A DNA stretch of 64,000 bases from Pyrrhosoma nymphula. Lineage: Eukaryota > Arthropoda > Insecta > Odonata > Coenagrionidae. Shown piece by piece: positions 32,211-43,288 of the stretch. The stretch covers positions 58,086,244 to 58,150,243 of the forward strand of contig OY754327.1 in the NCBI GenBank assembly GCA_963573305.1, in the 5' to 3' direction. The position numbers were made by a program, and so were the translations under genes. Every line of letters begins with the position of its first letter. Position 1 is the first letter of the stretch. Below the pieces are notes generated by a model. The model made no database searches and had not been told where the DNA came from. It worked only from the letters and a program-made list of their open reading frames with translations.

Positions 32211-34090
32211 GTTTTGATTTCATAGGTGACAACAGCGATGGCAGTAATACAAACGAATATTTAAATAAAATTTGCTACTTGTGGGGAACTTGTCAAGCGT
32301 TGAATAGGTGATTCTAATGTTTGAGATTGCTTTTTTCTTACTTCATAAACTTTTTTTTACCATAACATGCCTATCAAAATATTATTGTATGCGATAACAA
32401 TCTTTTTCAATGCGAGAAGTAAACCTCTTGAGGTTTATCCTTCGTCTGATTAACCTACGAGGTGGTTATTTCCGTAGGACAAATTTGGTTTGGTCCTCCT
32501 CCAAACGTGCTAAAAAGGTAACCAAAATGTGCTAACCGTAGTTATTTACATTCACTGTGACACACTGCAGGAAATGAATGTCCAAATGAGGAAAACATGT
32601 TATCAAGGAAGGTCTTAAAAAAGTCTGCTGTATCTGACTTGCTCATTCCTATGACCATAATGTATGATGTGTATCATTAGCCTCCTTTGCCATTGCCTAT
32701 TATTTTTCTCTTATCTCCTACATTTCTACTAATAGCACCATAGTCCTATTGAGAAGCCTAGGACTTGTACATACACCCTGTGAGCCTCTGCAGAGGCATG
32801 GGGCATGGGAACACCAGCCATTAAAAGGGAGGGAATAGGGATAATGAAGAGGAAGAGGACCAAGGGGAATTGTATGTTAACGATACAGTAAAAACTCAAT
32901 AATATAAAGCACGATAATACAAAGTTTTGATTAAATAAAATTTACGAAATTACAAACCTCGGCCCTGGCCCCCTGGAAAAAATGGAATTCGTTTTTACAA
33001 ACCATGGTGAAAAATTGCTTCATCAAAACTGTTTTTGCAGACGTAGACACCTAGCAAATCAGCATTGACAAAAGTGATGCATCAAATGTGTGAAATTCGT
33101 GAATGATAGTGCATTCTTCTCTCACATATGACTGAGTCTCCCAGTCATTTGCCACATTTAGACCTCGAGTGATGGGGAAAATGGTAGCTTAGGCCATTAT
33201 TTCTCGTATTGCTCGGAAAAATTTAACTGTTGGCAGCTTTTCCATAATGTAAACAATTCCGTTTGGTTAAAACTCACTAGCGGTGCCACATACTGTACTC
33301 GCTGCTGTGCGCTCAGATTGGTGGCAGTTCAAATTCTTATACTGCTCAGGGATGGAAAAATGGCATGAAAAAATAATGGGAAATAGGAAAGGGATCCCCT
33401 TGGTAGCCACTGTCCTTGAAAATAGTCGCGTTCCTAAAAGCTTGGTACCAAGTATTCTCTTTGCATCATGATTAATTTCCACGGAGTCACACCTGAACTC
33501 ACCGAGTTGGTTATCCATTTTGATTTTATTTGCTATGAATCACGTTTTGTCGCGCCGTGACATCCTCAGGTGATGTATTGGGCCAACTTGAGTAAATTCT
33601 ATGAAGTTACGCCTTAAACTGTTGCCCTTATTTCATTTTCTTGTTACATATTTCACCGTGTTGACAATTATACAAGACCATATTGAGATAGAAGGTTTTC
33701 ATATTTTAAGCATGAAGTTGTGCCATCATCGGAAAATTAGTGGTAAGTCGGAGCTGGGAAAGAAAATAACTAATTAATGAAATGGAGAACGTTAGTTCTG
33801 GAACATCTCGGCGATGTCCATTTGAGATGAAGTTTCTCTTTCACACTTCTTCGGGTGGATAAATAGTTCCTGAAATCATAGAGTGATTCAATAATCACAT
33901 TTCAATTACGCATTCATTACATGAAACTATGTTTTAGCTTATCAAAGTCTGTAAAGAAGGATGTCATTAGATGAAATGATGTTCAACATATCTCTCAAGA
34001 CCCATGATGCAAAACGACAGTGAAAAGATTACGCATAGAAAGATAAAAAATAATAATTTTATTTCGTACTCAAGTAATTTTTTGTGGAAC
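32211..34090. other. No gene seen; one pogo-like terminus
   Basis: AT-rich DNA. CAGTAAAAACTCAATAATATA at 32887 follows TA, and GGCCCTGGCCCCC near 32960 recalls the GGTCCCGACC block of the composite repeat, so this may be a diverged relative of the element at 3664 and 60733. The 83-codon minus ORF at 33267-33518 is unassigned. Confidence 0.35.
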
Positions 34091-34139
34091 AGAACTCTTA
34101 CAAGGGGAGTATCCAATAACCAGGTCTACAGGGCTTCCA

Positions 34140-36440
34140 CTGACTCACTTTTCTCACTTTTACTCACTTATTCGAAAACCGGGTCACTTTTCTCACTATT
34201 TAAAAAAAATGCTCACTTTTCTCACTATTTTAAAAAATGCTCACATTTCTGGCAAATATGAGCCTATCCTATAACAAAATCCATCCTTTCTGGGGAAATC
34301 AGTCACCTTTGTGGAATTTGCAAACTAATGTGAGCAATGAAGTGTGTCCAGTCTAGCTTCTCAGCTGCATCCTGTGATGGCATTGTGGACACCTTCATAG
34401 GAATGTTCAGGGAAGGTCACATACTGAAGGGGATGTATTTAGGAAGGACAAAGGTGGCTTATTTATGGACTGAAGCCCTCAGCCCTTACTTCCGGGATCT
34501 ATTGCTAGGAGATGCTCAAAATGCTGTTGGCTTTACTACATATTTGTTATGACGAGACAACTAACGAGAAATGCTTTAAGGAACTGCAGGTTGGCTTTCA
34601 GGTTCTACTCTGAAATAAAAGGGGAGTTTTTCGTCACTTACAGACTTCATTCATTGGCAGGGCCACTGCTGAAATATTGTTTCAGTTAATTTGTTCTGCA
34701 TTCTGTTCTGTTCTGCGTACTTTGGGAAAATACTCATGGTCTCTTGCGACGGCCCAATGTAAACAAAGCCATTGTTAGGCTTTTTTCTCCGAAACTCAAA
34801 TCTGATTTTGACAGAGGACTTTTTGAAATTGGTTTCTTCAACTTGCACAGGCTCCATACGTCATTTCAGAAAGGCCTTGAAATTTTTGGAATGGAGGTAT
34901 CTGACGTCATTATTCTTGTATATGACTTTCTAGACTATCCAAGTTGTTTTGAGGTGTTTGAAAAATCTCAAACAGGGAAGAAAGTGCCTATGCATGAGTT
35001 TCTTAAGCATGTTGTGTCCTGGTGGCTCACCCTGTCCCCAGCAGCAGAGAGACTTCAAGAGCAATTTCCGGCTCTCAAACACAATTTTCTTAAAGTGTTA
35101 CCCTGTCAGAAAGGCAAAGATGTTGAAAAGCTCCTTGCTTCCAAGTGCTATCAGGCTATTGGTAACGCCTCTAAGTATAAAATCTTCCCTACAGAGATAT
35201 CCTTTGTCCTGTATAGTGCTAAAATATTTGAAAGATTTTCAAAACTTTTTTAACATGGTCAGCCTATGATCCATGTTTTGAATGAAGAGGTTGAGAGTCT
35301 ATATTTCCTATTGCTAAGTCAGTTCTGCAAGCCAGACCTGCTCACAAGCAAGCAAGAATGCATGAAAGAAGCCTTCTTTCTCCATACCAACTATATTATG
35401 GAAATTGACATTGGTAAGGATACCAATCAGCTTCTTGTCAAACAGGAATGCTTGCCTCTCCAGAATTTTAAGTTTTATCGAGAAGCTTTTAACATTATCA
35501 GGTGGCTGTGAGCCACCTCCAGAAATCAATCCTGGCGAAGGGAAGAGAGGCTCGTCACCTAAAATGTTTGAAGCCTTAAAATCAAGGAAAGCTCCCAGCA
35601 GAACATTGTATCCATTTGCAAGATCCTGCAGATGCCGATGGAAATGGATGAAGATGACCTTCGAGATGAGTGGAGATTGTTTGAGCTGGAAACCCTTCCG
35701 CCGTATGAACCTTGAACTAGGATTGACGATTACTGGACCCAGATATTTACCAAGACAGATGTTGCCAGTGATCCTAAGTATCCACTCGTAAGCAAAGTGG
35801 TGAAAGCTGCCCTCTGTTTGGCCCATGGCAGTTCTGATGACGACCTAGGATTTTCTCTTTCCAGAAATCAGCTCCCTGCTGACAGGTTGGCTATGCTGGA
35901 GTGTACTCTTAATGCCAGGCTCAACATGAGGGATGGCCTTCGAGACTACAATGGCATCCCTGAACATGTGTCCATGACGTCGCAGCTGCTCAAGCATGCA
36001 GCAGCGGCATGCAGCAAGTATGAAGAGTACCTGTAGCCTCAGCAGAAACTATTAGACGACGAGCTGAAGAGATCGCAAGAAGAGGAGAACGCTCGCCTGG
36101 CGAGATCGAGAGGCCACCCAGTTAAAGGAACGACAGGCATTGGGCAAGCTGCAGGATGACCTGCATGCAACAAGTAAGAAGGAAATTAAGGAGTCCAAGG
36201 CTTGTGGTAGACTAGTGAACTAAGGCAAAAAAGAAGCTGGAGGAGGCTATTGCCAAAAAAGATATGACGAAAGTCAAGATCGCCCTAAGTATGTTGGAGG
36301 GGGGGGGGCACAAACTCTGCGGCCACAGGTGGATGGCTTGCTGAAGAAAATGGAGCCTTTGCAAAAGAAAGTAGAGAAGAGGACATTGTCTGTACTAGAG
36401 CAGCTTTTTAATAATCACAAAAAGTGCTGATGATGATCCT
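34140..36440 (+). pseudogene. hAT-superfamily transposase-like remnant, plus strand
   Basis: Plus-strand frames in order: 34337-34552 (KCVQSSFSAASCDGIVDTF, a middle hAT helix); 34744-35253 (SCDGPNVNKAIV then LHTSFQKGLEIFG); 35266-35511; and 35680-36036, which gives DVASDPKYPLVSKVVKAALC with LAHGSSDDDLGFS and TSQLLKHAAAACSKYEEYL. The last block resembles the C-terminal dimerisation (hATC) region (YPLLSKxxKALLxLxHGxADVERGFS) of a family widespread in animals. A Glu/Lys/Arg-rich tail follows (36050-36420). Stops and frameshifts interrupt it. Both flanks repeat CTCACTTTT in the same orientation (34150-34240; 36770-36820) rather than as TIRs. Confidence 0.75.
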
Positions 36441-36962
36441 GAGGCACAGGCGGACCCTGCCTAGACTAAAATTATTATCGGTTGCAATAATTGCTTTTTA
36501 CATTTGATCTCCTAATATACAGTACATTATTTACCGCATCCTTATCTATTTTGTACTGTTCATCTCTAGTCAAGATTTCTATATTTTTTGTTTATTCTTT
36601 TTGCTTTCTATAGTCCGAAATACAAGTGTTCATTGTCTTTGTGTTGTAATTTTTATCCCTGTTGCTACTGCTTTAAAAACAAGTTCCAGTTTAAAATATT
36701 GCAAAATGTAGGGTTATAGTCATTATCAGAAGTCTAACATTGGGTAAAAATCCCCAATTTTATCATTATTTTCTCACTTTTTCCTCACTTTTTTCACATT
36801 TTCCCCTCACTTTTTTGGCAAAAATCGTACAAATAGTGGCAAAAATAGTGTTTCAAGAATCATCCCCCATATGGAGGTATAAATACAATAGTTTAAACAA
36901 AAAACGAACTTCAATATTTTTACAGCATGTATAATGTATAGAATTGCACAATAGAATAGTAA
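36441..36962. other. AT-rich flank of the hAT-like remnant
   Basis: No gene. Contains repeated TCACTTTTTTC units at 36770-36820. Confidence 0.35.
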
Positions 36963-37034
36963 GGAGAAGTAGTCTAGTGGTAGAGCACTTGGCTACGAAA
37001 ACAAAGGTCCTAAGATTGAGCCCCGCAGCCACCG
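36963..37034 (+). tRNA. tRNA-derived sequence (SINE head or tRNA pseudogene)
   Basis: TAGTCTAGTGGTAGAGC fits a Pol III A box (TRGYNNARNGG), and AGATTGAGCCCC about 30 bases later resembles a B box (GGTTCRANYCC with changes). Between them lies an anticodon-arm-like GGCTACGAAAAC, giving ACG (Arg) if folded as a tRNA. Acceptor and T stems pair poorly, so a working tRNA is unlikely. No typical SINE tail follows. Confidence 0.45.
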
Positions 37035-37141
37035 TTACTTTTTTCGATCGTATTTTTGTGTTATGACCCTCTCTGGTAATAAATATTTTTAATATGTTTA
37101 TCTGGAATACATTTCAATTATTTTACGTTTAATGTTAATTT

Positions 37142-37245
37142 TTTCTCGGGATTTCCATTGGAGCAGGTGAGTGGCTGCTGCCAAGCTCCGCCGGGTCAGG
37201 CGTTCTCCAGCAGCCAATCACTTGGCACACTAGAAATCCTGAGAA
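37142..37245. repeat. About 100-bp hairpin
   Basis: TTCTCGGGATTTCC at the left mirrors GGAAATCCTGAGAA-type sequence at the right (AGAAATCCTGAGAA). Inside, TGGCTGCTG mirrors CAGCAGCCA. It is a compact foldback lying directly against the left TIR of the next element. Confidence 0.65.
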
Positions 37246-37246
37246 A

Positions 37247-39445
37247 AGTTCACATCATTCGCTGGGATTGTACCAGATCCTTTATTTTATGTAATCTTCC
37301 ATGCATAAATGCAAAACCTTAATCTTATTCGCCACGGAGATATCTATTCATTCATTACGGCTCATTCAAAAATGATCGTTTAAAAGCTGATGTAAACATT
37401 ATGATTCTATCTCCTATAAATATGTTCTGGTTGTTTGGATTGTTCCGATTATTTATTACATACGGCCGTAGCACATGGTACAAATACAATTCATGTGTGT
37501 CGCTTAATAGCTTTCCCGACTGTGAGCAAGTCACAAAAACATTTTGAAAACGGTTAGAAGCTTCTTCAACTTCAAGTTTCACTTTCGGACCCAATCGTCC
37601 GGCCACCTCTTGGAGACAGATAAATACTTTGGGTAAAAGTATACAAGAGTACGTTACACTGTATTGGGCTGTATATGAATGGGTCATTTTATTTAACTGT
37701 CCGATACACACTTCCATAGTTTTTTCTTCACGGTGAGAAAGGATCTGCCTAATTTGGGCCCTATATTCACATCCCCTTTGGTCAGTATTGATCACTAGAG
37801 CAGGGTGATATTCTGGAATGATCTTCCTGCTTTGCTCTTGGAAAAGAAGGGCAGATCTAATAATGTCATCGGAAGACAACTTCTCCTTAAAGCTAGTGTA
37901 ACCTTTCTCTGCCAAATTCTATGCTTCCATTTGAAGAGATTGACCCAAGGCAGTGAAGCCCCGAAATTAAAATTCTCGTTCAAAAACTCCATTAAAGCTG
38001 CTACCGCTCATTCTTGTGGTCACATGCTTTACATTAGCCCGGAACTCACTAAATCTATCGTAAGTCTACTTGTCTATCACTTTCCACTTGTCTCTTTGGG
38101 TTCCTCCTGATTTCACGTCTCTTTCCCAGTGAGTGAGGTCCTTGCACCTTTTTATCCGATGGTTCACTCGAGAGCGTAAAGAGTTGAGACACAAGTTTGG
38201 ATGGAGCTTCACCATTGTTACGGCTTTCACTTTGGTATCCAATAAGAGTCTGACTATTTTGTTTGGAGAGGGATTCTCAACGAAATCACTGGAAGACGAG
38301 GACATTCCTTCCACTGCATCATCTGTATCATCTGATAAAGACGACACTTCCAAATGGAATTCGGTCGATGCTGGATCATTCTCCCATGAGATCTTCTTCT
38401 ATAATGAAGTCCATCTCTTGCATTATTTCCAAAATTCTGTCGAACATTTCCTGTCCAACAGCTGCGGCGTGTTCTGATATCACTTCATTTTTTCATTGTG
38501 ATACATATGTCTGCCTTCTCGAAGAAGATTGACTCAATGATTGAAAGCATCATAAAATAAATTCTGCCATTCCGTTATGATTTCAAAGTTGGACGATATA
38601 TTTTGTGTGGAAGACGTACCAGGGAGAGATTCCATGCTTGAAAACTGATAAAATTCCTTCGGTGACAAATACAAATGAAAAGTTAATATATGTACACATA
38701 TTGAAAATTTTCATTAGTATGTTAGTATCACTGAAAATATTTCAATAAATACTTAAAATAATATGACTGCAGAGTAAAAACTTAAGCTTAACAAGTGATG
38801 AGTAATGGAATTCTCAAAATTACACAGCGTAGGAAAAAGTTAAAAGCACCCAGCGAATAAAAACAATTATTGTGATATAGATTTCGAAGGGGTTTGATGT
38901 ATCCTGAGTACTGGGAAACGCACTGATCATGCGAAAGGATGAGTGCGGAACACAGCGAGGATCTTCCTAGTCTTCTTCGTTAAACTGGATCTAAAGAAGC
39001 CAGCAGGATAGTAGGCGGTATATGATACACAAAATGGAACAATGCGGCAAAAAGCCCGGACAACGGCCGGGAACGAAGATGTTCACTCAAACCTTTACTG
39101 ATATATGCCTACATTTCGAATAGTACGAAAGGAATCTGGTGGCGGAAAGGGTGGGAGGTCATAAAATGTTAGGGAAACCGTTTGACGTGCAGAGGGCTGT
39201 ACAAGAACCTACGCTACAGGCAAATTTCCCTTGAAGCATCGAAACATGGGTTTCTTTTCGAGAGTTATTTTCGTGAGTAGAAGATAGAATCATAATTTTT
39301 ACTTCAGCTTTTAAACGATCATTTTCGAAATAGCATTAATGAACAAATAGATATCTCCGTGGCGAATAAGATGAAGGTTTTGCATTTATGCCTGGAAGAT
39401 TACGTAAAATAAAGGATCTGGTACTTTCCTAGCAAATGATGTGAA
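37247..39445 (-). mobile_element. 2.2-kb DDE transposon with about 140-bp inverted repeats
   Basis: 37247-37390 and 39300-39445 are inverted copies (for example GTACCAGATCCTTTATTTTA against the reverse complement of TAAAATAAAGGATCTGGTAC) with only scattered differences. A minus-strand transposase lies between. The element splits an older Tigger-type gene, whose upstream half resumes right of 39445. Exact ends and TSD are not resolved. Confidence 0.75.
37355..38353 (-). pseudogene. DDE_1-type transposase of the long-TIR element
   Basis: Minus strand: an acidic/Ser-rich N-terminus (38353-38066) with LHPNLCLNSLRSRVNHRI; a central segment (37992-37795) with NLFKWKHRIWQRKVT, resembling a CENP-B-type HTH region; then 37915-37355. 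That last frame has ALVINTDQRGCEYRAQ (first Asp), THSYTAQYSV, PKVFICLQE and a TCSQSGKLLSD block. A family with NxDQSG..THSYT..LFxCLQE text is common in arthropod genomes and relates to pogo-like DDE transposases. Two frame changes (about 38070-37990 and 37910) break it, and the C-terminal DDE residue is not clear. Confidence 0.7.
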
Positions 39446-40562
39446 CTTTGATTTTGGATTAAAAAATGCATGGTTATGCTTTTTCCAAACATCGTTAACC
39501 CAGATTTTCAAAATTTCTGTATTCATCCAGCCATTTTCATTTGCGGTTAAAATAATGTCTTTTGGAAAATTCCCCTTTGGAATTGTTTTCCTTTTGAATA
39601 TCACCATTGGAGGTAGCTTGAAACCATCTGAAGTTGCAATACAATGGTGAAATTAGACTTTTCATGTCCCGTAGTAGTAATGGACACTTCTTTTGTGGCT
39701 TTGAGATTCACTGTTCGTGCAGTTGGAATGTCAAAACTTACTGGCACTTCATCCACGTTTCCCACATGCACTTCATCATCTCCGGAAATTCTCTCCTTTA
39801 CAAATGTCTACATTTTACCATCTTAGCCTCCCAGTCTACAGGCAGTTTCTGGCCAATGGTCATTGAGGCATGAACACTTAAATTATTACGCTTCATAAAT
39901 CTGAATCCCCAGGATGGATATGCTTTAAAGTTCACTATGTTTTTTTTCTCGTGTAATTTGCTTTGCTTGTAGTAAAACTCACGTAGTTGAGTGTCTCATT
40001 CCTTTCGACCTTTCACAAATGACCCAATTGTAAAGTTCTTTCCCAAGCACTGGCCAAAAACACTTCCTAAAGTGCATTTCTCGTTTTCCTTGATGTAGTT
40101 TCTTAAGAACTTCTTCATTCTTTCGCCATTCTCTCACACTAGTTTCCCCCACATTGAATTTTCTACCAGCTACACAGTTTTAGCAAACTTTGGCAAAATT
40201 TACTTTAGCAAACGAACAACTTCCAACTTATGCTGGGCCGTGTACGATTTATGCGTTTTTATCCTCCTTCCATTGTCTATTAAATAGTCACTGTTTTTTA
40301 AAATGGGTTAATTTCCTCATTCATTTGTCCATATGAAGGTATTCTGAAGATAATTTTCGTGGCAGTGCTCACCGCAAAAAAAAAGCTGCAATTTTTCTAA
40401 CGCTTGGCTCTTGTATAAAAAAGGCTTGCTTGTATAAAAACTTACAAATTTTTTAATGGGCGTTATCTAGTAGGTGCGCATTGTCTATGCAATTACCACA
40501 TCAATGAAATTTTTAGATTGCGGGTTATCTAGTAGGTGTGCGTTATTTACCAGAAAATACGG
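39386..40562 (-). pseudogene. Tigger-type transposase remnant 3 and its terminus
   Basis: The frame at 39607-39386 reads VIFKRKTIPKGNFP and NENGWMNTEILKIWVNDVW, the block between the first and second catalytic Asp of Tigger/JRK-type transposases. Upstream frames (39840-39610) fit a GNVDEVPVSFD-type first Asp region with shifts. The right terminus, 40540-40562, reverse-complements to CCGTATTTTCTGGTAAATAA and is followed by TA, with GCGTTATCTAGTAGGTG repeats inside. The C-terminal half was displaced by the 37247-39445 element. Confidence 0.75.
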
Positions 40563-42302
40563 TAATTCCGAGGCTTTGGACTGGGTTTTTAACACTTCAT
40601 TTTTTTATGAATATGGGGGAGTTAGCCCAATCAGCCCCCAACCTCGAGGCCAGGAATTTTTTTCGAAGTTCCTTCTCCTAGGTGGGTTGATTTCACTGCA
40701 GCTAGAGAATCCCATCTACCCTGCTTGTTGGTCTGGAGGAGGCATTTCATTTCCCTCCTACCACCCATGTTTGGGAGGCGCTCCCCTATCCGCCACATGG
40801 GGGCATGCCTTGTAGGGGTTGCAGGCTCCCCCAAGGGGGTATAATCATTAACTATGTAAAATATGGACACCGTAAAAAAGCTCCAGATGCCTACGACACT
40901 GAAAGAGATTTAAGTTCTGTACTCAATTGGTTAAATTTTGAATATAGGTGTCTTGGTAACCAACGGTTCCTGTTTGAGTCTGTAACTGTGCAAGTTGTCC
41001 CTATCCAACAAATCACCAATTCTTGTAATAATGTATAGAGCCAACTTTTAATCAAAAGTACGAACTCTGAAATAATACCTTTTACTATTTTCCCTCTTTG
41101 ATTACCCCTGTAGAAAATCATTGATGATTAAATTGATAACAGTATACATCAGCAGGCGGGCAGTGTACATCTAGCTCCAATATAGTAATCCCATTTTTGC
41201 AAAGTATTGATTTTGAAGAAGAGAAGGGACTTCAGCATCAGAAAGGGGTACTTTGCCATCGAATCCCATTAAAGTAGATCTAAAATTCTGAGGTGTGCAT
41301 TTAACAATGCTTTTGTTGTAGAACAAGTTAGTCATTTCTAAGTACCCTTTGAAGCTGTGTCACAGTTTTACTGTAGCATTTGCTTAAAGAGTCAGAAGTC
41401 CTTAACTGTATGTGTCCTATGTAGACTTTTTGTGCTTGAATGACCCGTAAGCTTCCTGCACCTCTAATATGCAAGGCTCCCTAATCACTTACAACATGAA
41501 ATTATCCAGTATTATCGGTTGTACAGATCTTCTCATTCCCTTGTCCTTAGCATTCTCGCATTTCTTTCTGTTATTATTTGCTTAAATTAAGAGCAACACT
41601 TGGCAATTATTAAAAAAATATTCTAAATCTCTGTTACAGTGATCAATTGCAATATAACTTAAGGCAGTCAAAGTTTTAGCTCATGGACGCTGAATCATAT
41701 GTCACCCATAGACTAGAGGGTATATGGACTTCAGATTTTCAGTGTGCTTCAGGAATTGGTCGGGGAATATCCTCTGAATGCCCTTGCTGGCCTCTTTAAC
41801 ATTTAGAGTGATTGGAATTACATATATGTATAGATTTCTGTCCTGCAAAACTCATAAGGGTTTTCCTTTCCGAAAATTGTTTCATAGATTTATTTCAGAT
41901 TCCACATTTATAATCAAGATTATTCCATGTTTATAACAATTATGAAGTTTGCAATTGAGTCTCTGATATAATATTAAATCAGTTTGCAATATTTTAATGC
42001 AAATATTTACCTACTCTGTCGACGTTTCATTAATTTTTATTTTATTTCTGTTATACACCATTATGTCAACCATTGTTTTTCTCAAAAGAGAACAGAGGAT
42101 ATAACATAAATTACATAGCATTCTAAATGTTAATGATCAATGGCAGGAAATGCTGAATGTTGTTTGTTTTTACTGTTTTGCTGTTTTCCCTTTGTCTTGG
42201 TATTTGGGAATTTCAATTTTCTTAGTCCTAATCACCATTAGAATGATACCTTCATATTTATGATGCTCATGTTGTTTTTGACTGAATTGGGTATGTACTT
42301 AC
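40563..42302. other. Intron DNA, no gene recognised
   Basis: 40600-40870 is a GC-richer, repeat-like block (GGAGGCGCTCCCC, CCCAAGGGGG) of unknown family. The remainder is AT-rich without coding signal. Confidence 0.35.
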
Positions 42303-42760
42303 TTGACAGTTGATCTGAAGTTTTCCGTGGCGTTTGGCTTGATGAGTGACAGCTTTCAGGCATTCCTCCACGTGGTGTCCATTTTTGACTACAGTTTCTC
42401 TAGCCATCTTGCTGGCATCTTCAGGTCTGAAGTGGCGATGTTTAATTTTGATCCTCCTTATGCAGTTCTGTGTGAGTCATTAGGTCATCTTGATTTTTGC
42501 TACGGTTTCCCACGTCTTCTGCCTCGAATATTCTCCTCTAGGTGCTTGTAAGATTGTACCCCTCATCCCAGTTGTAGTTGTTTGGGTGTTTGACTATCTC
42601 AATAGCCTCCAGGATCAATCCGGGGTCGTAGTTTTCTTGTGGCAGATTTCTCTTGGTTTCTAAATTATGCATCGCTACTCCAGACCTGAAGATGCCTGCA
42701 GGATGGCTGCAGAAACTGTCGTCAGTAATGGACACCAAGGAGAGGAGGTATTTTTTAACG
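42303..42760 (-). mobile_element. Penelope-like element 3' end with two tail copies
   Basis: Minus frame 42738-42538 includes LILEAIEIVKHPNNYNWDEG followed by YNLTST, the usual end of PLE proteins (EAIEIxKHPxNxNRDxGxxLxxxW). On either side lies the same tail sequence in opposite orientation: 42395-42440 (minus) and 42680-42735 (plus) both read CCTGAAGATGCC, stem, GAAAC. Oppositely oriented tail copies fit the complex terminal repeats of PLEs. Confidence 0.75.
42684..42726 (+). ncRNA. Hammerhead-like core in PLE tail
   Basis: CTGAAGA (fits CUGANGA), a perfect stem CTGCAG-GATGG-CTGCAG, GAAAC, TGTC, GTC. The reverse-strand copy near 42395-42440 reads CTGAAGA, CAGC..GCTAG, GAAAC, TGTA, GTC. The core order and the two-pair stem III with a 4-base loop match minimal PLE hammerheads; stem I is not evident from the flanks. 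Confidence 0.5.
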
Positions 42761-43124
42761 TTGCACTTTCTGACAATGAAATGTGCTCATGAGTACAAAA
42801 TTTATGAAATGTAGAGACTTCATAAAGAGTTGGAACTTGATGATGAAACCTCACATTTCTATCACATAGGATGAGTTAATCTTTCTAAGGCAATTTATGA
42901 CAATTTTGGAGAACACACCGGATGATCATGGTAGTGATGCTTTAATTTACTTGTAACTGTGAAAATTCAATATTTTTCTCTCTCTTTTTCATCAGTTACG
43001 CCCAATTCTGTACTTTTTACCATCTTGAAACTGTGGATCACTTCATCATATATTTCTCTGAGGTGTACTGTCTAGATTTCTCCCTTTGATGCATAGTTAA
43101 TTGTAGTATTTAAATTTTATTTAG
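42761..43124 (+). other. CHERP intron 3' end
   Basis: AT-rich, ending in the acceptor AAATTTTATTTAG at 43112-43124. Nothing else seen. Confidence 0.5.
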
Positions 43125-43288
43125 GGCTCGAGTTGCCTGACCTTAGCAAACCGCCTCCTGGATTTCCTGGTGGAATAGGTGCAGCCCAACCACCCGCCCC
43201 TCTCACACCTGAACCAAGTCTTGATGACCTGCTCCCAAGTGTACCATATTATGAACTTCCAGCAGGGCTTATGGTTCCTCTTATAAAG
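43125..43288 (+). CDS. CHERP: CHERP exon: Pro-rich and conserved VPYYELPAGL motif
   Basis: It completes the split glycine codon (G|GG) from the exon at 25311. It encodes LPDLSKPPPGFPGGIG and a Pro-rich run, then SLDDLLPSVPYYELPAGLMV and PLIK. Vertebrate CHERP has DPSLVPNVPYFDLPAGLMAPLVK at this point. It ends in phase 0 before GTGAGA. The matching phase with 25569 means the long vertebrate Pro-rich region may be absent here, though an extra exon of compatible phase inside the 17.5-kb intron cannot be excluded. Confidence 0.94.

Noticed and set aside
36963..37034. Functional tRNA-Arg gene
   Set aside because: The acceptor and T arms pair poorly and the B box deviates, so I kept it only as a tRNA-derived sequence.
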